Assembly: GCA_002697705.1 (NCBI GenBank)
Contig: NZXL01000030.1
Span: forward strand, 8,544 to 15,556
From: Methanobacteriota archaeon
Lineage (GTDB): Archaea > Thermoplasmatota > Poseidoniia > Poseidoniales > Poseidoniaceae
Reading direction: 5' to 3'
Length of the DNA: 7,013 bases
How positions within the stretch are numbered: the first letter of the stretch is position 1; the number at the start of each line of letters is the position of its first letter. Shown here piece by piece: positions 6,387-7,013 of the stretch. The notes under the pieces are model-generated. The model did not search any database. It was given only the letters and a program-made list of their open reading frames with translations, and was not told the origin of the DNA. The translations under genes and the position numbers were made by a program.

Positions 6387-6830
6387 ATGGCGAAGAAAAA
6401 CAGCGGGGTCAAACTACCTAAATGGGCAGTCACACTATGGGAAGATATGGGTTCACCAAATCTATCAGATGTAGAGGGAGTTAACAGTGGAGACCTATTA
6501 GAAAGAAGACATGGACTTCGTAAAGATGATATTATTGAGGTCCAACTTGATGCTCGCGCGTTTGCTGATGGAGAGGATACTTGGATTAGAGGAAGACTAC
6601 TATCATCTGGAAAATCCAGTATTGAAATTCTATGTGAGGAAGGAAGGAATAACTATGTCGCAAGAGATGTAATCGTAAAAATCGTATTAGTTGCACATAC
6701 TAGGCCTGCATACATAGACGACAAAGAATTACTGGCATTCGAAAGAAAGGATATGAAGAGACGTTCCAACCTACATGAGAAAGTAGAAAAAGAGAGTAAA
6801 GGCTCAGATGATACTCATCTTTGGGGCTGA
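6387..6830 (+). CDS. Unrecognised 147-residue basic/acidic protein, possible small beta-barrel
   Basis: I cannot name a family. The protein is soluble with no signal peptide. Residues about 1-45 (including LPKWAVTLWEDMGSP and DLLERRHGL) look helical. Residues about 46-105 alternate hydrophobic and polar residues in short strands (IIEVQLDARAF, TWIRGRLLSS, SIEILCEEG, NYVARDVIVKIVLVAHTRP), reminiscent of an Sm-like or SH3-like small barrel; this is inference from pattern only. The last 35 residues are highly charged and probably disordered (KDMKRRSNLHEKVEKESKG). The ATG at 6387 is the only ATG in this frame after the upstream stop at 6318-6320. No clear ribosome-binding site precedes it, so it may be leaderless or weakly led. 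The next gene overlaps its end, suggesting a common transcript with the dehydratase-like gene. Confidence 0.72.
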   Translation: MAKKNSGVKLPKWAVTLWEDMGSPNLSDVEGVNSGDLLERRHGLRKDDIIEVQLDARAFADGEDTWIRGRLLSSGKSSIEILCEEGRNNYVARDVIVKIVLVAHTRPAYIDDKELLAFERKDMKRRSNLHEKVEKESKGSDDTHLWG

Positions 6831-7013
6831 TTTTTTGTCAATAGACAAAGAATGGAAGATCATTGAACAGCATCATTATCAAAGAATATTCAAATTTCCA
6901 AACTTTGTTACTGCTCTAGAATTTGTAAATAGGGCATCTGAAATTTGTGAAGAAATAGACCATCATGCCGAATTTATTCTAAGTTGGGGCCAGGTAGTTG
7001 TCAAAACTTGGAG
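6808..7013 (+). CDS. Pterin-4a-carbinolamine dehydratase-like protein, 5' part only
   Basis: The frame stays open from the ATG at 6808 to the window end (68 codons plus two bases) and encodes a recognisable PCD/DCoH domain. Visible landmarks are EW at 15-16, the RIFKFPNFVTALEFVN block at 26-41, AEI-like SEI at 44-46, and the active-site segment EEIDHHAEF with H52-H53, then W60 and VVVKTW. The family enzyme dehydrates 4a-hydroxytetrahydrobiopterin to quinonoid dihydropterin, recycling pterin cofactor; some members have other roles. The residue after the His pair is Ala where Pro is usual, and a third His expected about two residues past the window end cannot be checked. The ATG would overlap the previous gene by 23 bases with AAGG 5 bases upstream. 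A TTG at 6835 (then SIDKEW) is an alternative start that avoids the overlap and better fits short family members. Confidence 0.8.
   Translation, partial: MILIFGADFLSIDKEWKIIEQHHYQRIFKFPNFVTALEFVNRASEICEEIDHHAEFILSWGQVVVKTW

Noticed and set aside
6376..6474. Short frame starting at the ATG at 6376 (32 codons), overlapping the gene at 6387
   Set aside because: No ribosome-binding site, no recognisable sequence, and almost entirely inside the better-supported frame.
1..7013. tRNA genes, CRISPR arrays, insertion sequences, prophage or defence genes
   Set aside because: Coding genes fill nearly the whole window, gaps are at most about 150 bases, and I found no repeat arrays, terminal inverted repeats or cloverleaf-like segments by reading.

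Overview
The window reads as a stretch of a fairly AT-rich archaeal chromosome. Several genes have archaeal or eukaryote-like character: an aRF1/eRF1-type release factor with NIKS and GGQ motifs, an archaeal-type UMP kinase, an arginyl-tRNA synthetase with the archaeal HVGRARN signature, a Nog1-type ribosome-assembly GTPase, and a small zinc-ribbon protein of DUF2116 type. Start sites are led by GGAGG-like sites and spacers are very short. A marine euryarchaeon of the Thermoplasmata/Poseidoniia (Marine Group II/III) kind would fit. That placement is an inference from gene content and cannot be settled by eye.

Layout: (1) 1-978, plus strand: the last 21 residues of a parvulin-type prolyl isomerase, then a FolB-type dihydroneopterin aldolase, then an unrecognised cysteine-rich protein. 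(2) 975-1954, minus strand: pyrH, then a translationally coupled small zinc-ribbon membrane protein whose stop codon interlocks with that of the preceding plus-strand gene. (3) 1955-2104: divergent promoter region. (4) 2105-5144, plus strand: prf1 (aRF1) and argS, 4 bases apart. (5) 5145-6263, minus strand: the Nog1-type GTPase, abutting argS tail-to-tail with no spacer. (6) 6264-6386: second divergent promoter region. (7) 6387-7013, plus strand: an unrecognised 147-residue protein, then a pterin-4a-carbinolamine dehydratase-like gene cut by the window end.

Functionally the block is mostly translation housekeeping (release factor, Arg-tRNA charging, large-subunit assembly) plus pyrimidine nucleotide supply, with a pterin enzyme near each end. 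No gene-free stretch exceeds about 150 bases. I saw no tRNA or rRNA gene, CRISPR array, insertion sequence, toxin-antitoxin pair or defence module. I do not think the window contains a new multi-gene system. The points worth a second look are three poorly characterised small proteins, the bacterial-type pterin enzymes in an archaeal setting, and the very tight stop/start architecture.
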